Notes: generated by a model from the sequence alone, not told the origin. Numbered from the stretch's first letter, positions 9,155-18,931 are shown. The stretch is 64,000 nucleotides of DNA from Pseudomonas sp. GD04091 (GCF_029836165.1 NZ_JAOEBG010000009.1:124001-188000); one strand, 5' to 3'. Numbers and translations: made by a program.

Positions 9155-10465
9155 GTGCCTTTCGCGTTTCGTTTTACCCCGCTGTTCGTTGCATTGGCCG
9201 CAACGATGCCCGTCGCCGCACAGGCCGATGAAGACAAGGCTGATGGCTTCATCGAGGGTTCCACGCTGAACCTGCATTTGCGTAATGCGTACTTCAACCG
9301 CAACGAGAAGAACCACGACATCGACGACAAGCGCGAGTGGGGCCAAGGGGCCGTGGCGCGCTTCGAGTCCGGCTACACCCCGGGCGTGATCGGCTTCGGC
9401 CTCGACGCCCACGCCATGGTCGGCCTGAAGCTGGACGGCGGCTCCGGCCACGCCGGCACCTCGATCCTGCCGAGCACCCCAGGCGACAAGGCACGCCACG
9501 CCTTCTCCACCGCTGGTGGCGCGATCAAGCTCAAGGGCTTCGACACCGAGTTCAAGGCCGGTGACCTGTTCCTCACCAATCCGGTGATCGCCGGTGGCGA
9601 AACGCGCATGCTGCCGCAGACCTTCCGCGGCTTCGCGGTGACCAACAACAGCATCGACGGGCTGATGCTCGAAGGCGGCAAGGTCAGCTTCACCAAGCCT
9701 TACAACCAGAGCGGCCACCGCCGCATCAACACCTACTACAGCAACCAGACCCCCGACCAGGACAGCCAGAACCTGAGCTGGGCCGGCGCGTCGTGGAGCG
9801 GCACCGAGAACATCACCGCCAATGTCTATGCCGCCGAGCTCAAGGACATCTGGAACCAGTACTACGCCGACTTCGACTACACCTACGCGGTCAACGACCT
9901 GGTCAGCCTGAACCCCGGCGTGCACTTCTATCACACCCAGGACACCGGCGAGTCGAAGCTGGGCAGCATCGACAACAACACCTGGAGCGTGCACTTCACC
10001 GTGGCCGCCGGGTACCACAGCGTCACCGCCGCGTACCAGCGGGTCAACGGCAACACGCCGTTCGACTACATCAACCTGGGTGACAGCATCTACCTGGACA
10101 ACTCGCGCATGTACTCGGACTTCAACGCGCCGAACGAGCGTTCGTGGAAGCTGCAGTACGACTACGACTTCGCCGGCCTCGGCGTACCGGGCCTGACCTC
10201 GTCGCTGTCGTACTCGCGCGGCAAGGCCGACCTGACCAAGGCCAGCCAGGACACCGAGTTCTATGATTTCTACAATCCCGAAGGCAAGAACGCCCGTCAC
10301 TGGGAACGCGACTTCGACCTGAAGTACGTGTTCCAGGAAGGCCAGCTGAAGGACCTGTCGGTGCTGCTGCGCTACGCCACGCACCGGGCCAACGCGGCGT
10401 ACTCGGACGCGGCGGACAACGACGAATTCCGCGTGATCGTGGATTACCCGCTGAACGTGTTCTAA
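9155..10465 (+). CDS. OprD-family outer-membrane porin
   Basis: A 436-residue beta-barrel porin. A signal peptide (residues 1-24, cleavage after AAQA) is followed by the hallmark OprD opening ([19 protein letters not shown]), the early DKREWGQG motif, alternating amphipathic strands and a C-terminal strand ending in Phe (VDYPLNVF) as needed for BAM-assisted insertion. OprD-family members import small solutes such as basic amino acids or carboxylates; the substrate cannot be deduced. The GTG start at 9155 is supported by AAAGGAG nine bases upstream. The gene is monocistronic: a terminator precedes it and a REP-type palindrome follows it. The closest named relatives would be found among OpdP/OpdT/OpdO-type porins, but I do not assign one. 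Confidence 0.9.
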   Translation: MPFAFRFTPLFVALAATMPVAAQADEDKADGFIEGSTLNLHLRNAYFNRNEKNHDIDDKREWGQGAVARFESGYTPGVIGFGLDAHAMVGLKLDGGSGHAGTSILPSTPGDKARHAFSTAGGAIKLKGFDTEFKAGDLFLTNPVIAGGETRMLPQTFRGFAVTNNSIDGLMLEGGKVSFTKPYNQSGHRRINTYYSNQTPDQDSQNLSWAGASWSGTENITANVYAAELKDIWNQYYADFDYTYAVNDLVSLNPGVHFYHTQDTGESKLGSIDNNTWSVHFTVAAGYHSVTAAYQRVNGNTPFDYINLGDSIYLDNSRMYSDFNAPNERSWKLQYDYDFAGLGVPGLTSSLSYSRGKADLTKASQDTEFYDFYNPEGKNARHWERDFDLKYVFQEGQLKDLSVLLRYATHRANAAYSDAADNDEFRVIVDYPLNVF

Positions 10466-10530
10466 CCGGGGGCGAGGGCTACGCCCTCGTTTTCGTCGGC
10501 AAGTCGGCCCCACAGGTTTCGCGCTGTCCC

Positions 10531-10572
10531 CTGGGGAGCCGGCTTGCCGGCGATGGGCCGCAAAGCGGCCCC
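10531..10572. repeat. REP-type palindromic element
   Basis: Two adjacent palindromes, GCCGGCTTGCCGGC and GGGCCGCAAAGCGGCCC, of the type found scattered between P. putida genes. The same two cores recur, in reverse order, at 12226-12333. Confidence 0.7.
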
Positions 10573-10687
10573 AGACTGCCGGAGTGAGCCACCCACCGAA
10601 TCAATTCCGTCGGCCAAATCGGCTTTGATCTTGTCCGACAATCCCGCCTTGCCTAAAATGTCGCCGCCGCTTTTTGGCCCACTCCCC

Positions 10688-12220
10688 ATGGATCCCGGGG
10701 CTTATGCAGTAGCGAGCATGACGTTGCCCACCCGATCACCACGATCCGCCCTGTACAAGTCGCACCCCGAGCTGATCCTCAACCTGGGCAGCTGCCTCGC
10801 CGTGCTCGCCATCGTGGCCATCGTCAGCTACCTGCTGACCCGTGAGCGCGCCAGCGTCGAGCAGGCGGCCATGCGTTCCTCGAGCAACATCGTGCAACTG
10901 ATCGAAAGCGACATCCTGCGCAACGTCGAACTCTACGACCAGTCGCTCAAGGGCCTGATCTGGGCCGTGCAACACCCCGAACTGCTCAACGTGCCGATCA
11001 AGCTACGCCAGCAGATCCTGTTCAACCAGGCCTTCTCCGCCCCGGTGCGTGGCGACATCCTCTGGCTCGACGCCAAGGGCGACGTACTCGGCGATTCCAC
11101 CAGCGCGGTGCCGCGCCAGGCCAACTTCGCCGATACCGTCCCCTTCCAGACACACCGCGACCACCCTGGCCTGGGCCTGCTGATCAGCCCGCCGTTCAAG
11201 GCGCGGCTGGGCAACCTGGACTGGTGCATCAGCTTCAGCCGCCGCATCTCGGGGGCCAACGGCGAATTCCAGGGGCTGGCCGCCGGGGCGCTGCGCCTGT
11301 CCTACTTCAACGAACTGTTCCAGCGCCTGGACATCGGCGAGGACAGCAGCATCAACCTGATCAACAGCGACGGCCAACTGCTGGCCCGCCAGCCGACCCG
11401 CCCGCAGGATCCGCTGATCGGCACAAGCTACAGCGAACGCCCCAACTTCAAGCGCATCCTCATCGAACGCAGTGGCAGCTTCACCGCCACCTCAACCACC
11501 TACGGCGGCCAGCGCATGTACACCTTCGCCCGGGTCGCCGACCTGCCGCTGATCGTGCTGGTGGTGCATTCGGCCGACGAGGTGTTCCAGTCGTGGCGAC
11601 GCACGGCGATCCTGGTCAGCGTCGCCACGGGCGTGCTGTGCATCGGCATCCTCTGGCTGACCCTGCTGCTCGGGCGCGAACTGCGCCGTCGCCACGATGC
11701 CGAACAGGGCCTGGCAGCCCTGGCCGCCACCGATAGCCTCACCGGCCTGGCCAATCGTCGCCGCCTGGACCAGGTGCTGCGCCAGGAGTGGGCGCGCGCC
11801 CAGCGCAACCGCAAGCCGCTGGCGGTGCTGATGGTGGACGTCGATCATTTCAAGGCATTCAACCAGCGCCATGGCCACGCCGGCGGCGACCATGTGCTGC
11901 GCGAGGTGGCCACGACCATCGAGCGCTGCATCCGTCGCCCGGCAGACCTGGCGGCGCGTTATGGCGGAGAGGAGTTTCAGGTGGTGCTGCCGGAAACCGA
12001 GCTGGCGGGGGCCCTGCTGCTGGCCGAGCGTATTCGCGCCAGCGTCGAGACGTTGCCGCCGTTCGCCGACGACGAGCGTTCGGTAACCGTCAGTGTGGGA
12101 ATAGGCCTGCATGTTCCCGGGATGCAGCAGGACCTGACGGCGCTGCTGGGTGATGCGGACGAGGCGTTGTACCGGGCCAAGGCCAATGGCCGGAATCGGG
12201 TCGAAGGACCCGAGCTTTGA
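10688..12220 (+). CDS. Membrane-anchored diguanylate cyclase with periplasmic sensor domain
   Basis: The protein (about 510 residues) has a TM helix near residues 32-55, an extracytoplasmic region of about 230 residues resembling a double-CACHE sensor, a second TM helix at about 300-325, and a C-terminal GGDEF domain with the active-site variant GGEEF in AARYGGEEFQVVLPE. It should make cyclic di-GMP from two GTP in response to an external signal and so favour sessile behaviour. No RxxD inhibitory site is seen five residues before the GGEEF motif (the sequence there is RPADLAARY), so product inhibition may be absent. Start choice is uncertain: ATG 10688 is used, ATG 10718 (MTLPTRSPRS) is equally plausible. 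REP elements flank the gene on both sides. Confidence 0.88.
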   Translation: MDPGAYAVASMTLPTRSPRSALYKSHPELILNLGSCLAVLAIVAIVSYLLTRERASVEQAAMRSSSNIVQLIESDILRNVELYDQSLKGLIWAVQHPELLNVPIKLRQQILFNQAFSAPVRGDILWLDAKGDVLGDSTSAVPRQANFADTVPFQTHRDHPGLGLLISPPFKARLGNLDWCISFSRRISGANGEFQGLAAGALRLSYFNELFQRLDIGEDSSINLINSDGQLLARQPTRPQDPLIGTSYSERPNFKRILIERSGSFTATSTTYGGQRMYTFARVADLPLIVLVVHSADEVFQSWRRTAILVSVATGVLCIGILWLTLLLGRELRRRHDAEQGLAALAATDSLTGLANRRRLDQVLRQEWARAQRNRKPLAVLMVDVDHFKAFNQRHGHAGGDHVLREVATTIERCIRRPADLAARYGGEEFQVVLPETELAGALLLAERIRASVETLPPFADDERSVTVSVGIGLHVPGMQQDLTALLGDADEALYRAKANGRNRVEGPEL

Positions 12221-12225
12221 GCCGT

Positions 12226-12333
12226 TGGGGCCGCTACGCGGCCCTTTCGCCGGCAAGCCGGCTCCCACAAAATGGCGCTGGCGCTATCGTTGTGGGAGCC
12301 GGCTTTTCGGCGAAAGGGCTGCAAAGCAGCCCC
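12226..12333. repeat. Inverted pair of REP elements
   Basis: Two REP units face each other: the first (12226-12270) reads GGGGCCGCTACGCGGCCC then CGCCGGCAAGCCGGCTCCCACA; the second (about 12291-12333) is its near reverse complement, starting TGTGGGAGCCGGC and ending GCTGCAAAGCAGCCCC. The pair can fold into one long hairpin and lies between two convergent genes, where it may serve as transcript 3' end. Confidence 0.8.
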
Positions 12334-12340
12334 AAAAACA

Positions 12341-12817
12341 TCAAGAGCGAGCGCGTGCCGCGTTACGCAGCGCCTTCACCTGATCATGATTGCGCTGCAC
12401 GCCCTGCAACTGCGTCTCCACCAGCGCGTAGCTCTGGTCATTGGCGGTACGCCCCAGCTTGACCAGTTTCTCGCGAGCCTCCTTGTAGGCTTTCAGGGCA
12501 TGGTCCTCGCCGCGTTCGACTTCGTTGAGCACCGCCTCCTCATCCTTGCCGGTGACCATCGACTTGAGGTTGACCCAGCCACGGTGCAGGTCGCCGCTGA
12601 TGCTGGTGCTGGTTTCCGGGTCGCCGCCCAAGCGCCGCACTTCGCTCTGCAGTTCCGCCGCGGCGCTGGCGCACTCGCTGGCGCGCTGCACGAAGAAGGC
12701 TTTGAGCTCAGGGTTCTTCACATCCTCGGCGGATGTCTTGAAACCTTTCTCCCCGTCCTTGCTGTACTCGATCAGGTCGTTGAGTACATCGATCGTGTCT
12801 TTGTTGGGATTGCTCAT
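12341..12817 (-). CDS. PA2169-like four-helix-bundle protein (DUF2383)
   Basis: A soluble, highly charged and almost wholly helical protein of 158 residues. It fits the ferritin-like DUF2383/PA2169 family, whose members are often stress-associated in Pseudomonas; function is unknown. Sequence features include repeated Glu/Lys helices (NDLIEYSKDGEKGF, VERGEDHALKAYKEAREKL). The start at 12817 (MSNPNKDTI) is chosen because a strong AAGGAG lies upstream of it; a ten-residue upstream extension lacks one. The coding sequence is convergent with the diguanylate cyclase gene. A metal-binding role typical of ferritin-like bundles is not supported, as no ExxH pairs are visible. Confidence 0.75.
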   Translation of the reverse strand: MSNPNKDTIDVLNDLIEYSKDGEKGFKTSAEDVKNPELKAFFVQRASECASAAAELQSEVRRLGGDPETSTSISGDLHRGWVNLKSMVTGKDEEAVLNEVERGEDHALKAYKEAREKLVKLGRTANDQSYALVETQLQGVQRNHDQVKALRNAARARS

Positions 12818-13020
12818 GACAACAACTCCTTGGCAGGTGATAGTCACTTTTACCGGAGCAGGCTTCGTGCCAGGCCAACCAAAGAAAAATAATCATTTAA
12901 AATCAAAAACTTAAAACAAACGCGGCGACGGGGTGAAACGGTGTTCTGCATGATCGCCGCTTGGGTCGTCGTGCAGTTTGCAGTATGGTCCGCGCTTCAC
13001 CTGCAACAGGCCGATGCCCG

Positions 13021-13242
13021 ATGAAACCAGAATCCCTGCAACTGCTGGTCACCCGCACCATGCCCTTCGGCAAGTACCAGGGGCGGATCATCGCCGACCT
13101 GCCCGGTGATTATCTGGCCTGGTTCGCGCGCAAGGGATTCCCGCCCGGAGAACTGGGCGGGTTGCTGGCGTTGATGCATGAGATCGACCACAACGGGTTG
13201 GGCGATCTGCTCAAACCGCTGCGGAGCAAGACCAGGGGTTGA
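13021..13242 (+). CDS. DUF3820 family protein
   Basis: A 73-residue cytoplasmic protein with the family pattern TMPFGKYQGRIIADLPGDYL followed by WFARKGFPPGELGGLL. DUF3820 proteins are sometimes labelled putative quorum-sensing-regulated virulence factors; the biochemical role is unknown. The sequence resembles the small helix-strand module that accompanies exonucleases in other bacteria, but here it stands alone. It is convergent with fruA, with about 43 bases between the stops. Confidence 0.8.
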   Translation: MKPESLQLLVTRTMPFGKYQGRIIADLPGDYLAWFARKGFPPGELGGLLALMHEIDHNGLGDLLKPLRSKTRG

Positions 13243-13285
13243 AGGTCGCATTCGACGGCGCTATCGCGGGGCAAGCCCTGTCGGC

Positions 13286-15007
13286 CTACCCCTTGGCCGG
13301 CGCCACCACCATCTCCACCTGCTCACTCTTCTTGATCACGGCATACACCACCGCCGTCACCAGGCTCCCGGCCACGATCGCCAGCAGGTACAACAGCGCA
13401 TGGTTGATCGCATTGGGGATCAGCAGCACGAACAAACCACCGTGGGGCGCCATCAGCTTGCAGCCGAAGTACATCGACAGGGCCCCGGTCAACGCGCCAC
13501 CGGCGATGCTCGCCGGGATCACCCGCAGCGGGTCTTTCGCCGCAAATGGAATGGCCCCTTCGGAAATGAAGCACAACCCTAGTACGAAAGCGGCCTTGCC
13601 GGCCTCGCGCTCGCTCTGGGCGAACTTGCGTCGAGCCAGGAAGGTGGCGATGCCCAGGCCGATCGGCGGTACCATGCCGGCGGCCATGGTCGCGGCCATC
13701 GGCGCATAGCTCGACGAGGCCAGCAGCCCTACCGAGAACGCATAGGCGGCCTTGTTGATCGGCCCGCCGAGGTCCACGCACATCATGCCGCCAAGCAGCA
13801 GCCCGAGCAGGATGGCATTGGTGGTGCCCATGCTGTCGAGGAAGTGGGTCAGCCCTTCGAGCATGGCAGCCACCGGCTGGCCGACCACGTAGATCATCAC
13901 CAGGCCGGTGAACAGGCTGGCCAGCAGGGGAATGATCAGGATCGGCTTGAGCGCGTCGAGGCTGCTCGGCAGCCGTACCCAGCGGGCGATCGCCTTGGCG
14001 CTGTAGCCCGCCAGAAAGCCAGCGACGATGCCGCCGATGAAGCCGGCCCCCAGTGTGCTGGCCAGCAGGCCGCCGATCATCCCTGGTGCCAGGCCCGGGC
14101 GGTCGGCAATGGACCAGGCGATGTACCCGGCCAGCAGCGGCACCATCAGCTTGAACGCGGCCTCGCCACCGATCTGCATCAGGGCCGCGGGCAGCGTGCC
14201 GGGCTCCTTGTAGGCCTCGATGCCGAATACGAAGGACAAGGCGATCAGCAAGCCGCCGGCCACCACCATCGGCAACATGAACGACACCCCGGTCAGCAGG
14301 TGCTTGTAGACACCGGTCTTCTCGGTTTTGCGCGCCGCGCTGGCGGCTTCCCCCACGTGCTCCACCTTGCCCTCGGCCAACGCCCTGTCCAGCGTCGCGC
14401 GGGCCTGCTTGAGGGCGACGCCGGTACCGCAGCGGTAGATGCGCTTGCCGGCGAAGCGGGTGGCGGGCACTTCGATGTCGGCGGCCAGCAGCACCACATC
14501 GGCATCGGCGATGGCCTCGGCGGGCAGCGGATTGCGCGCCCCGACCGAGCCCTGGGTTTCCACGGTGAGCCGGTAGCCCATGGCCTGCGCCGCCTGTTGC
14601 AAGGCTTCGGCGGCCATGAAGGTATGGGCCACGCCGGTCGGGCAGGCGGTCACGGCGACGATCTTCGGCGCGCTCGCCAGCGGGGTGGCGCTGCCCTCCT
14701 GCACCTGCGCCCTGGCGGCGGCTTCATCGAGAAAGCTTTCACGGTCCGCCAATGCCTGGGCCGGGGCGCTCTGGTACAGGCGCTTGCCGGCGAAACGCGC
14801 CAGGTCCACCGGCCCGGTGCTGACCACCAGCACCCAGTCCGCCTCGGCGATCTGCGCCGGCGTCAGACTGCGCTCGGGGTGTTCGGCATCCTGCACCTCG
14901 ACACTGGTGCTCCAGCCCCGGCGCTGGGCTGCGGCGGCCAGCAGACGCGCGCTGAGCACGCTGGACACCTGGCCGTTGGGGCAGGCGGTGACAATGGCAA
15001 TGTTCAT
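13286..15007 (-). CDS. fruA: Fructose-specific PTS permease, EIIB'BC
   Basis: A 573-residue inner-membrane permease of the phosphotransferase system, which takes up fructose and releases fructose 1-phosphate in the cytoplasm. It has a degenerate N-terminal EIIB' domain (Cys9 in TACPNG), a second EIIB domain with the catalytic Cys122 in VTACPTGVAHTFMAAEAL, and a C-terminal EIIC domain with about eight to ten membrane helices (from YKHLLTGVSFMLPMVVAGG), including the substrate-site stretch CFISEGAIPFAAKDP. It is the last gene of the fruBKA operon; its ATG overlaps the fruK stop in TGATG. A perfect AACAACAA motif lies just upstream inside the end of fruK and may allow Hfq/Crc to block its translation. 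Confidence 0.97.
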   Translation of the reverse strand: MNIAIVTACPNGQVSSVLSARLLAAAAQRRGWSTSVEVQDAEHPERSLTPAQIAEADWVLVVSTGPVDLARFAGKRLYQSAPAQALADRESFLDEAAARAQVQEGSATPLASAPKIVAVTACPTGVAHTFMAAEALQQAAQAMGYRLTVETQGSVGARNPLPAEAIADADVVLLAADIEVPATRFAGKRIYRCGTGVALKQARATLDRALAEGKVEHVGEAASAARKTEKTGVYKHLLTGVSFMLPMVVAGGLLIALSFVFGIEAYKEPGTLPAALMQIGGEAAFKLMVPLLAGYIAWSIADRPGLAPGMIGGLLASTLGAGFIGGIVAGFLAGYSAKAIARWVRLPSSLDALKPILIIPLLASLFTGLVMIYVVGQPVAAMLEGLTHFLDSMGTTNAILLGLLLGGMMCVDLGGPINKAAYAFSVGLLASSSYAPMAATMAAGMVPPIGLGIATFLARRKFAQSEREAGKAAFVLGLCFISEGAIPFAAKDPLRVIPASIAGGALTGALSMYFGCKLMAPHGGLFVLLIPNAINHALLYLLAIVAGSLVTAVVYAVIKKSEQVEMVVAPAKG

Positions 15008-15954
15008 CAGCAGCCCTCTTCTTGTTGTTCGCTGAGGCGCACTTCAGCCTCCAGGCGTCGCAGTTGCTCGCGATCATGGATACCGAAGCCGACCTGGGTG
15101 ACCGCCTGGGCGGCGATGGCGGTGGCTCGGCGCAGGGTGACGGCGGGCGCTTCGGTCTGGAGCAGACCATGCACCATGCCCGCCACCAACGAATCACCGG
15201 CGCCCACCGTACTGGCGATGCGCACTTTCGACGGTTGCGCATGCAGCGCCAGGCCGGCGGCGAACCAGGTCACGCCCTGCTCGCCCTGGGACACCACCAC
15301 ATGCGCGACGCCGCTGGCCAGCAACTGGCGCGCAGCAGCGCGCTGTCCAGCCCGGTCGAGCGCCGGCAGGCCGAGCACATCGCCCAGCTCCTCGGTGTTG
15401 GGCTTGACCAGCCAGGGCGCGGCCTCCAGCCCTGCACGCAAGGCTTCGCCGCTGCTGTCCAGGGCCACCTTCAGGCCAAGCGACTTGAGCATCGACAGCA
15501 ACTCACGCAGCCACTCAGGGCTGATCCCGCGTGGCAGGCTGCCAGCCACCACCACGGCATCATGCCCGGGCGCGACCTGCTCCAGGCGGCGCAGCAAGGC
15601 ATCGCGGGCGGCCTCGTCAACCTCAGGCCCAGGCCCGTTGATATCGGTGACCCGGCCATCGGCCTCGACCAGCTTGAGGTTGCTGCGGGTCTCACCCGGC
15701 ACACGCACGAAGCAATCGACAAACCCACGCTGCGCGATCAACGCCTCGAACGGCGCCAGGTTGTCGTGCCCGAGGAAACCGCCGACGGTCACGCGGTGGC
15801 CAAGGTCGGCCAGCACCTGGGCGACGTTCAGCCCCTTGCCGGCGGCATGGCTGTGCTGGGCCTGGCCACGGTTGACCGCACCGGCGCGCAGGCGGTCGAG
15901 GCCGATGGTGATATCCAGCGCCGGGTTGAGGGTGAGGGTGAGGATCTTGGCCAT
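15007..15954 (-). CDS. fruK: 1-phosphofructokinase
   Basis: A 315-residue sugar kinase of the PfkB/ribokinase family that phosphorylates fructose 1-phosphate to fructose 1,6-bisphosphate with ATP. Visible signatures are the N-terminal TLNPALDITIGLDRL, the glycine-rich GKGLNVAQVLADLG segment and the catalytic anion-hole motif STVGAGDSLVAG with the base Asp. It lies between fruB and fruA with one-base TGATG overlaps at both ends, so the three proteins are translationally coupled. By consuming fructose 1-phosphate, the effector of FruR/Cra in P. putida, this enzyme also sets the strength of induction. Confidence 0.96.
   Translation of the reverse strand: MAKILTLTLNPALDITIGLDRLRAGAVNRGQAQHSHAAGKGLNVAQVLADLGHRVTVGGFLGHDNLAPFEALIAQRGFVDCFVRVPGETRSNLKLVEADGRVTDINGPGPEVDEAARDALLRRLEQVAPGHDAVVVAGSLPRGISPEWLRELLSMLKSLGLKVALDSSGEALRAGLEAAPWLVKPNTEELGDVLGLPALDRAGQRAAARQLLASGVAHVVVSQGEQGVTWFAAGLALHAQPSKVRIASTVGAGDSLVAGMVHGLLQTEAPAVTLRRATAIAAQAVTQVGFGIHDREQLRRLEAEVRLSEQQEEGC
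15022..15029 (-). promoter_or_regulatory. Hfq/Crc CA motif upstream of fruA
   Basis: On the minus strand the sequence reads AACAACAAGAAGAGG followed after six bases by the region of the fruA ATG at 15007. AACAACAA is a perfect AAnAAnAA target. It is embedded in the last codons of fruK (encoding EQQEEGC) and ends about 15 bases before the fruA start, next to the GAAGAGG ribosome binding site. Hfq/Crc occupancy there would be expected to block fruA initiation selectively; this is inference. Confidence 0.55.
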
Positions 15955-18803
15955 CAGTAACGCTCCACCAGCGCCCGGACTGCCTCGGCGCTGTCTTGTT
16001 GCAGGGCCTCGCGCGCCAGGGCGCGGGCCATCGAATGGTCGACCTGGCGCACCAGTGCCTTGACTTCGGGGATGCTGCGGGCGGCGACGCTCAGCTCGTC
16101 CACCTCCAGGCCCAGCAGCACCGCCACCGCCTGCGGGTCGGCCGCCAACTCGCCGCACACGCCCACCCACTTGCCCTGGGCATGGGCGGCGCGCACGGTC
16201 ATGTCGATCAGGTTGAGCACTGCCGGGTGCAGGCCGTCGGCCTGGGCCGAGAGGCTCGGGTGGCCACGGTCGATGGCCAGGGTGTATTGGGTGAGGTCGT
16301 TGGTGCCGATGCTGAAGAAGTCCACTTCGCGGGCCAGTCGCGGCGCCAGCAGCGCAGCCGAGGGCACCTCGACCATGATGCCCACCTGCAGGTCGGCCAC
16401 CGGAATCTCCTGGCGCAGGCGCTCGACCATGGCCTTGGCGGCGCGCCATTCGTGAAGCTGGCCGACCATGGGGAACATGATGCGCAGCGGGCGCTCACGC
16501 GCGGCGCGCAACAGCGCGCGCAACTGCTGCTCCATCACCTGCGGGCGTTGCAGGGTCAGGCGCACGCCGCGCACGCCAAGGAAGGGGTTCTCTTCGGCCG
16601 CGATCGGCCAGTACGGCAAGGGCTTGTCGCCGCCCACGTCGAGGGTGCGCACCACCAGTGGCCGCCCGTCCAGGCCGTCGAGCACCCGCCGGTACTCGGC
16701 CTCCTGGGTCGCCACATCGGGCAGTTGCGGGTGGGCCATGAAGATCAGTTCGGTGCGCAGCAGGCCGACGCCTTCGGCGCCCTGCTCCACCACCTTGGCG
16801 ATACCGCTGCTTTCGCCGATGTTGGCCAACACTTCGATGCGATGACCGTCACGGGTCACCGCGGGCTCATGGCGATTGGCCCAGGCGATCTGCAGGCGCC
16901 GCGCGCGCGCGTCACGCTCGGCCAGGGCTCGCTGCAGCTCGTGCGCGGGCGGCGCGACGATCACCCGGCCACGCTGGCCATCGAGCAGCAGCGGCGTGCC
17001 GCTGTCCAGCAGCAGTATCGACGCCCCGGCGCCGACCACCGCCGGGATGCCCAGGGCCCGGGCGACGATGGCGCTGTGCGCCGTGGCGCCGCCCCGGGCG
17101 GTGACGATGCCGGCGACTCGGGCCGGGTCCAGGCGCGCCACATCGGAAGGGCCGACTTCGGCCATCACCAGCACGTAGGGTTGTTCGGGCTCGACGGTCT
17201 GTTCCACGCCACACAGCTGCGCCAGCACCCGGCGGCCGATGTCGCGCAGGTCGGCGGCACGCTCGGCCAGCAGCGCGTCGTGCAACGCCTCCTGTTGCCG
17301 GGCGGCGGCGTCGATCACCGCCATCCACGCTGCGGCGGCGCTTTCGCCCTGGGCCAGGCGCAGTTCGACTTCGTCGACCAAGGCCGGGTCGGCGAGCATT
17401 TCCTGGTGGGTGACGAAGATCTCGCCGATCGCCTTGTCGCTGCGTTGCACCAGGGTCTGCAGATCGGCGTGCACCTTGTCGATGGCCTGACGCAACTTGG
17501 CCCGCTCCAGGGCGGGCGATTCGCCCCGCAGCGGGTAGTCGATCTCGCGCTCGACACAGACGTGGGCCGGGCCGCTGGCGATGCCCGGCGCGGCCGCGAC
17601 GCCCTGCAGGATGCTGCCGGGCACGGGAGCCTGGAGAAATTCGCCGGGCATCTCCTCCTGCGCAGCCGTGCCCGGCAGCGGCTCGACCGCCTCGCCCAGG
17701 CCTTGCTCGATGGCGGCCAGCAGCACCGGCAAGGCGTCGGCGGCGATGTCCGGTTCGGCGATCAGCTCCAGCGACTGGCCACGACGGGCGCCGAGGCCGA
17801 GCAACTTGCTCAGGCTCTTCACCGAAACGGCAGGCTGGTCGCTGCCTTGCAGACGCACGCGAATCTCGCCCTCGAAGCCCTTGGCCAGCTGCGCCAGCAC
17901 CTTGGCCGGACGTGCGTGCAGCCCATGGGGGTTGGCCAGCACCACGCGGACGCTCGGCCAGTCGGCGGGCGCCTCGCCGCCGAGCACCTCGAGCACGGCG
18001 CGGCTGCTGGTGGCCTGGTAGAGCATCTGTCCACGCCCCTCGATCAACACCTCGCACAGACGCTCGAGCAGCGCCTGATGGGCGGCGCCGAGACTGGCCA
18101 GGCAGAACAGACCGGTGAGGGGCTGGTCGCGATAACGCAATGGCTGTTGTGGCGTGACGAACGCCAGGCCCGGCTGACGCACTTCGCGCTCGCTGTGCAA
18201 CCACCACAGCCCTTCACCCAGCGGTAGCGGCTCGGTCTGCTGCAGCACGGCGGCAAAGCCGCTGTCGGCACAACCGGCGCGCTGCAACAGGCGAGCGCCG
18301 CGCCAGGCCAGCTCGTCGAAATCTTCCGCCGCCAGGTTGAGGCCGACCAGCTGGGCATCCAGCGCCAGCTCCCGTGGCGCACCTTGCAGCAGCTTGAGCA
18401 ACGCTTCGGCGCTGGCCGCCCGGCGCAGCGCCTCGGCCAGGTCGGTCTCGCCCAGGGCGCGGGTCAGCAGTTGCAGCAGACGCAGGTGTTCGTCGGAGCG
18501 GGCGGCGATGCCAATGGCCAGGTAGACGATCTGGCCATCGCCCCAGTCCACGCCATCGGGGAACTGCAGCAGGCGCACGCCGGTGGCGAACACCTGGTCG
18601 CGGGTCTGCGGTGTGCCGTGGGGGATGGCAATGCCCTGGCCGAGGAAGGTCGAGCCTTGCGCCTCCCGGGCCTGCAGCCCTGCCAGGTAACCCTCTGCGA
18701 CCAATCCGTCGGCGACCAGCCGATCGGCCAGCAGTGCCAGTGCCTCGCCCTTGTCGGCGGCACGCTGGCCCATGGCAATCTGCTCCACGGCAAGTTCGAG
18801 CAT
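15954..18803 (-). CDS. fruB: Fructose PTS multiphosphoryl transfer protein (EIIA-HPr-EI)
   Basis: A 949-residue fusion that carries the whole soluble fructose phosphorelay. Domains in order are EIIA-Fru (residues 1-145, phospho-His62 in GIAIPHGTPQ), a linker domain (about 150-280), HPr (about 284-370, phospho-His296 in NPHGLHARPA) and Enzyme I (about 395-949, phospho-His near 576 in TARGGATAHSAIVARA, with the PEP-binding stretch ending FFSIGTNDLTQYTLAIDR). It passes phosphate from phosphoenolpyruvate to FruA. The start at 18803 (MLELAVEQIAMGQ) has a strong AAGGAGAG site; longer in-frame sequence upstream crosses the FruR operator region and is untranslated. It is the first gene of the operon. 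Such triple fusions are normal in Pseudomonas, where the only sugar PTS is usually the fructose system. Confidence 0.97.
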   Translation of the reverse strand: MLELAVEQIAMGQRAADKGEALALLADRLVADGLVAEGYLAGLQAREAQGSTFLGQGIAIPHGTPQTRDQVFATGVRLLQFPDGVDWGDGQIVYLAIGIAARSDEHLRLLQLLTRALGETDLAEALRRAASAEALLKLLQGAPRELALDAQLVGLNLAAEDFDELAWRGARLLQRAGCADSGFAAVLQQTEPLPLGEGLWWLHSEREVRQPGLAFVTPQQPLRYRDQPLTGLFCLASLGAAHQALLERLCEVLIEGRGQMLYQATSSRAVLEVLGGEAPADWPSVRVVLANPHGLHARPAKVLAQLAKGFEGEIRVRLQGSDQPAVSVKSLSKLLGLGARRGQSLELIAEPDIAADALPVLLAAIEQGLGEAVEPLPGTAAQEEMPGEFLQAPVPGSILQGVAAAPGIASGPAHVCVEREIDYPLRGESPALERAKLRQAIDKVHADLQTLVQRSDKAIGEIFVTHQEMLADPALVDEVELRLAQGESAAAAWMAVIDAAARQQEALHDALLAERAADLRDIGRRVLAQLCGVEQTVEPEQPYVLVMAEVGPSDVARLDPARVAGIVTARGGATAHSAIVARALGIPAVVGAGASILLLDSGTPLLLDGQRGRVIVAPPAHELQRALAERDARARRLQIAWANRHEPAVTRDGHRIEVLANIGESSGIAKVVEQGAEGVGLLRTELIFMAHPQLPDVATQEAEYRRVLDGLDGRPLVVRTLDVGGDKPLPYWPIAAEENPFLGVRGVRLTLQRPQVMEQQLRALLRAARERPLRIMFPMVGQLHEWRAAKAMVERLRQEIPVADLQVGIMVEVPSAALLAPRLAREVDFFSIGTNDLTQYTLAIDRGHPSLSAQADGLHPAVLNLIDMTVRAAHAQGKWVGVCGELAADPQAVAVLLGLEVDELSVAARSIPEVKALVRQVDHSMARALAREALQQDSAEAVRALVERY

Positions 18804-18931
18804 GACCCTCTCCTTTTGCGGCAGCCACGTCGGCCACCGAGGTATTGTTGTGGAATTCGACGGCAAAAGCCGGCAAAAACGATCAGCACAAGGGGCGAAT
18901 GCGGATTTCGCGGCAGGAAATTTCGCCATGC

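Noticed and set aside
12341..12817. Ferritin or DPS identity of the small helical protein
   Set aside because: It is a four-helix-type protein but lacks the ferroxidase ExxH ligands.
15996..18227. Plus-strand open frame of 743 codons inside fruB
   Set aside because: fruB on the minus strand has all PTS domains and an operator upstream; the plus frame has no family signal.
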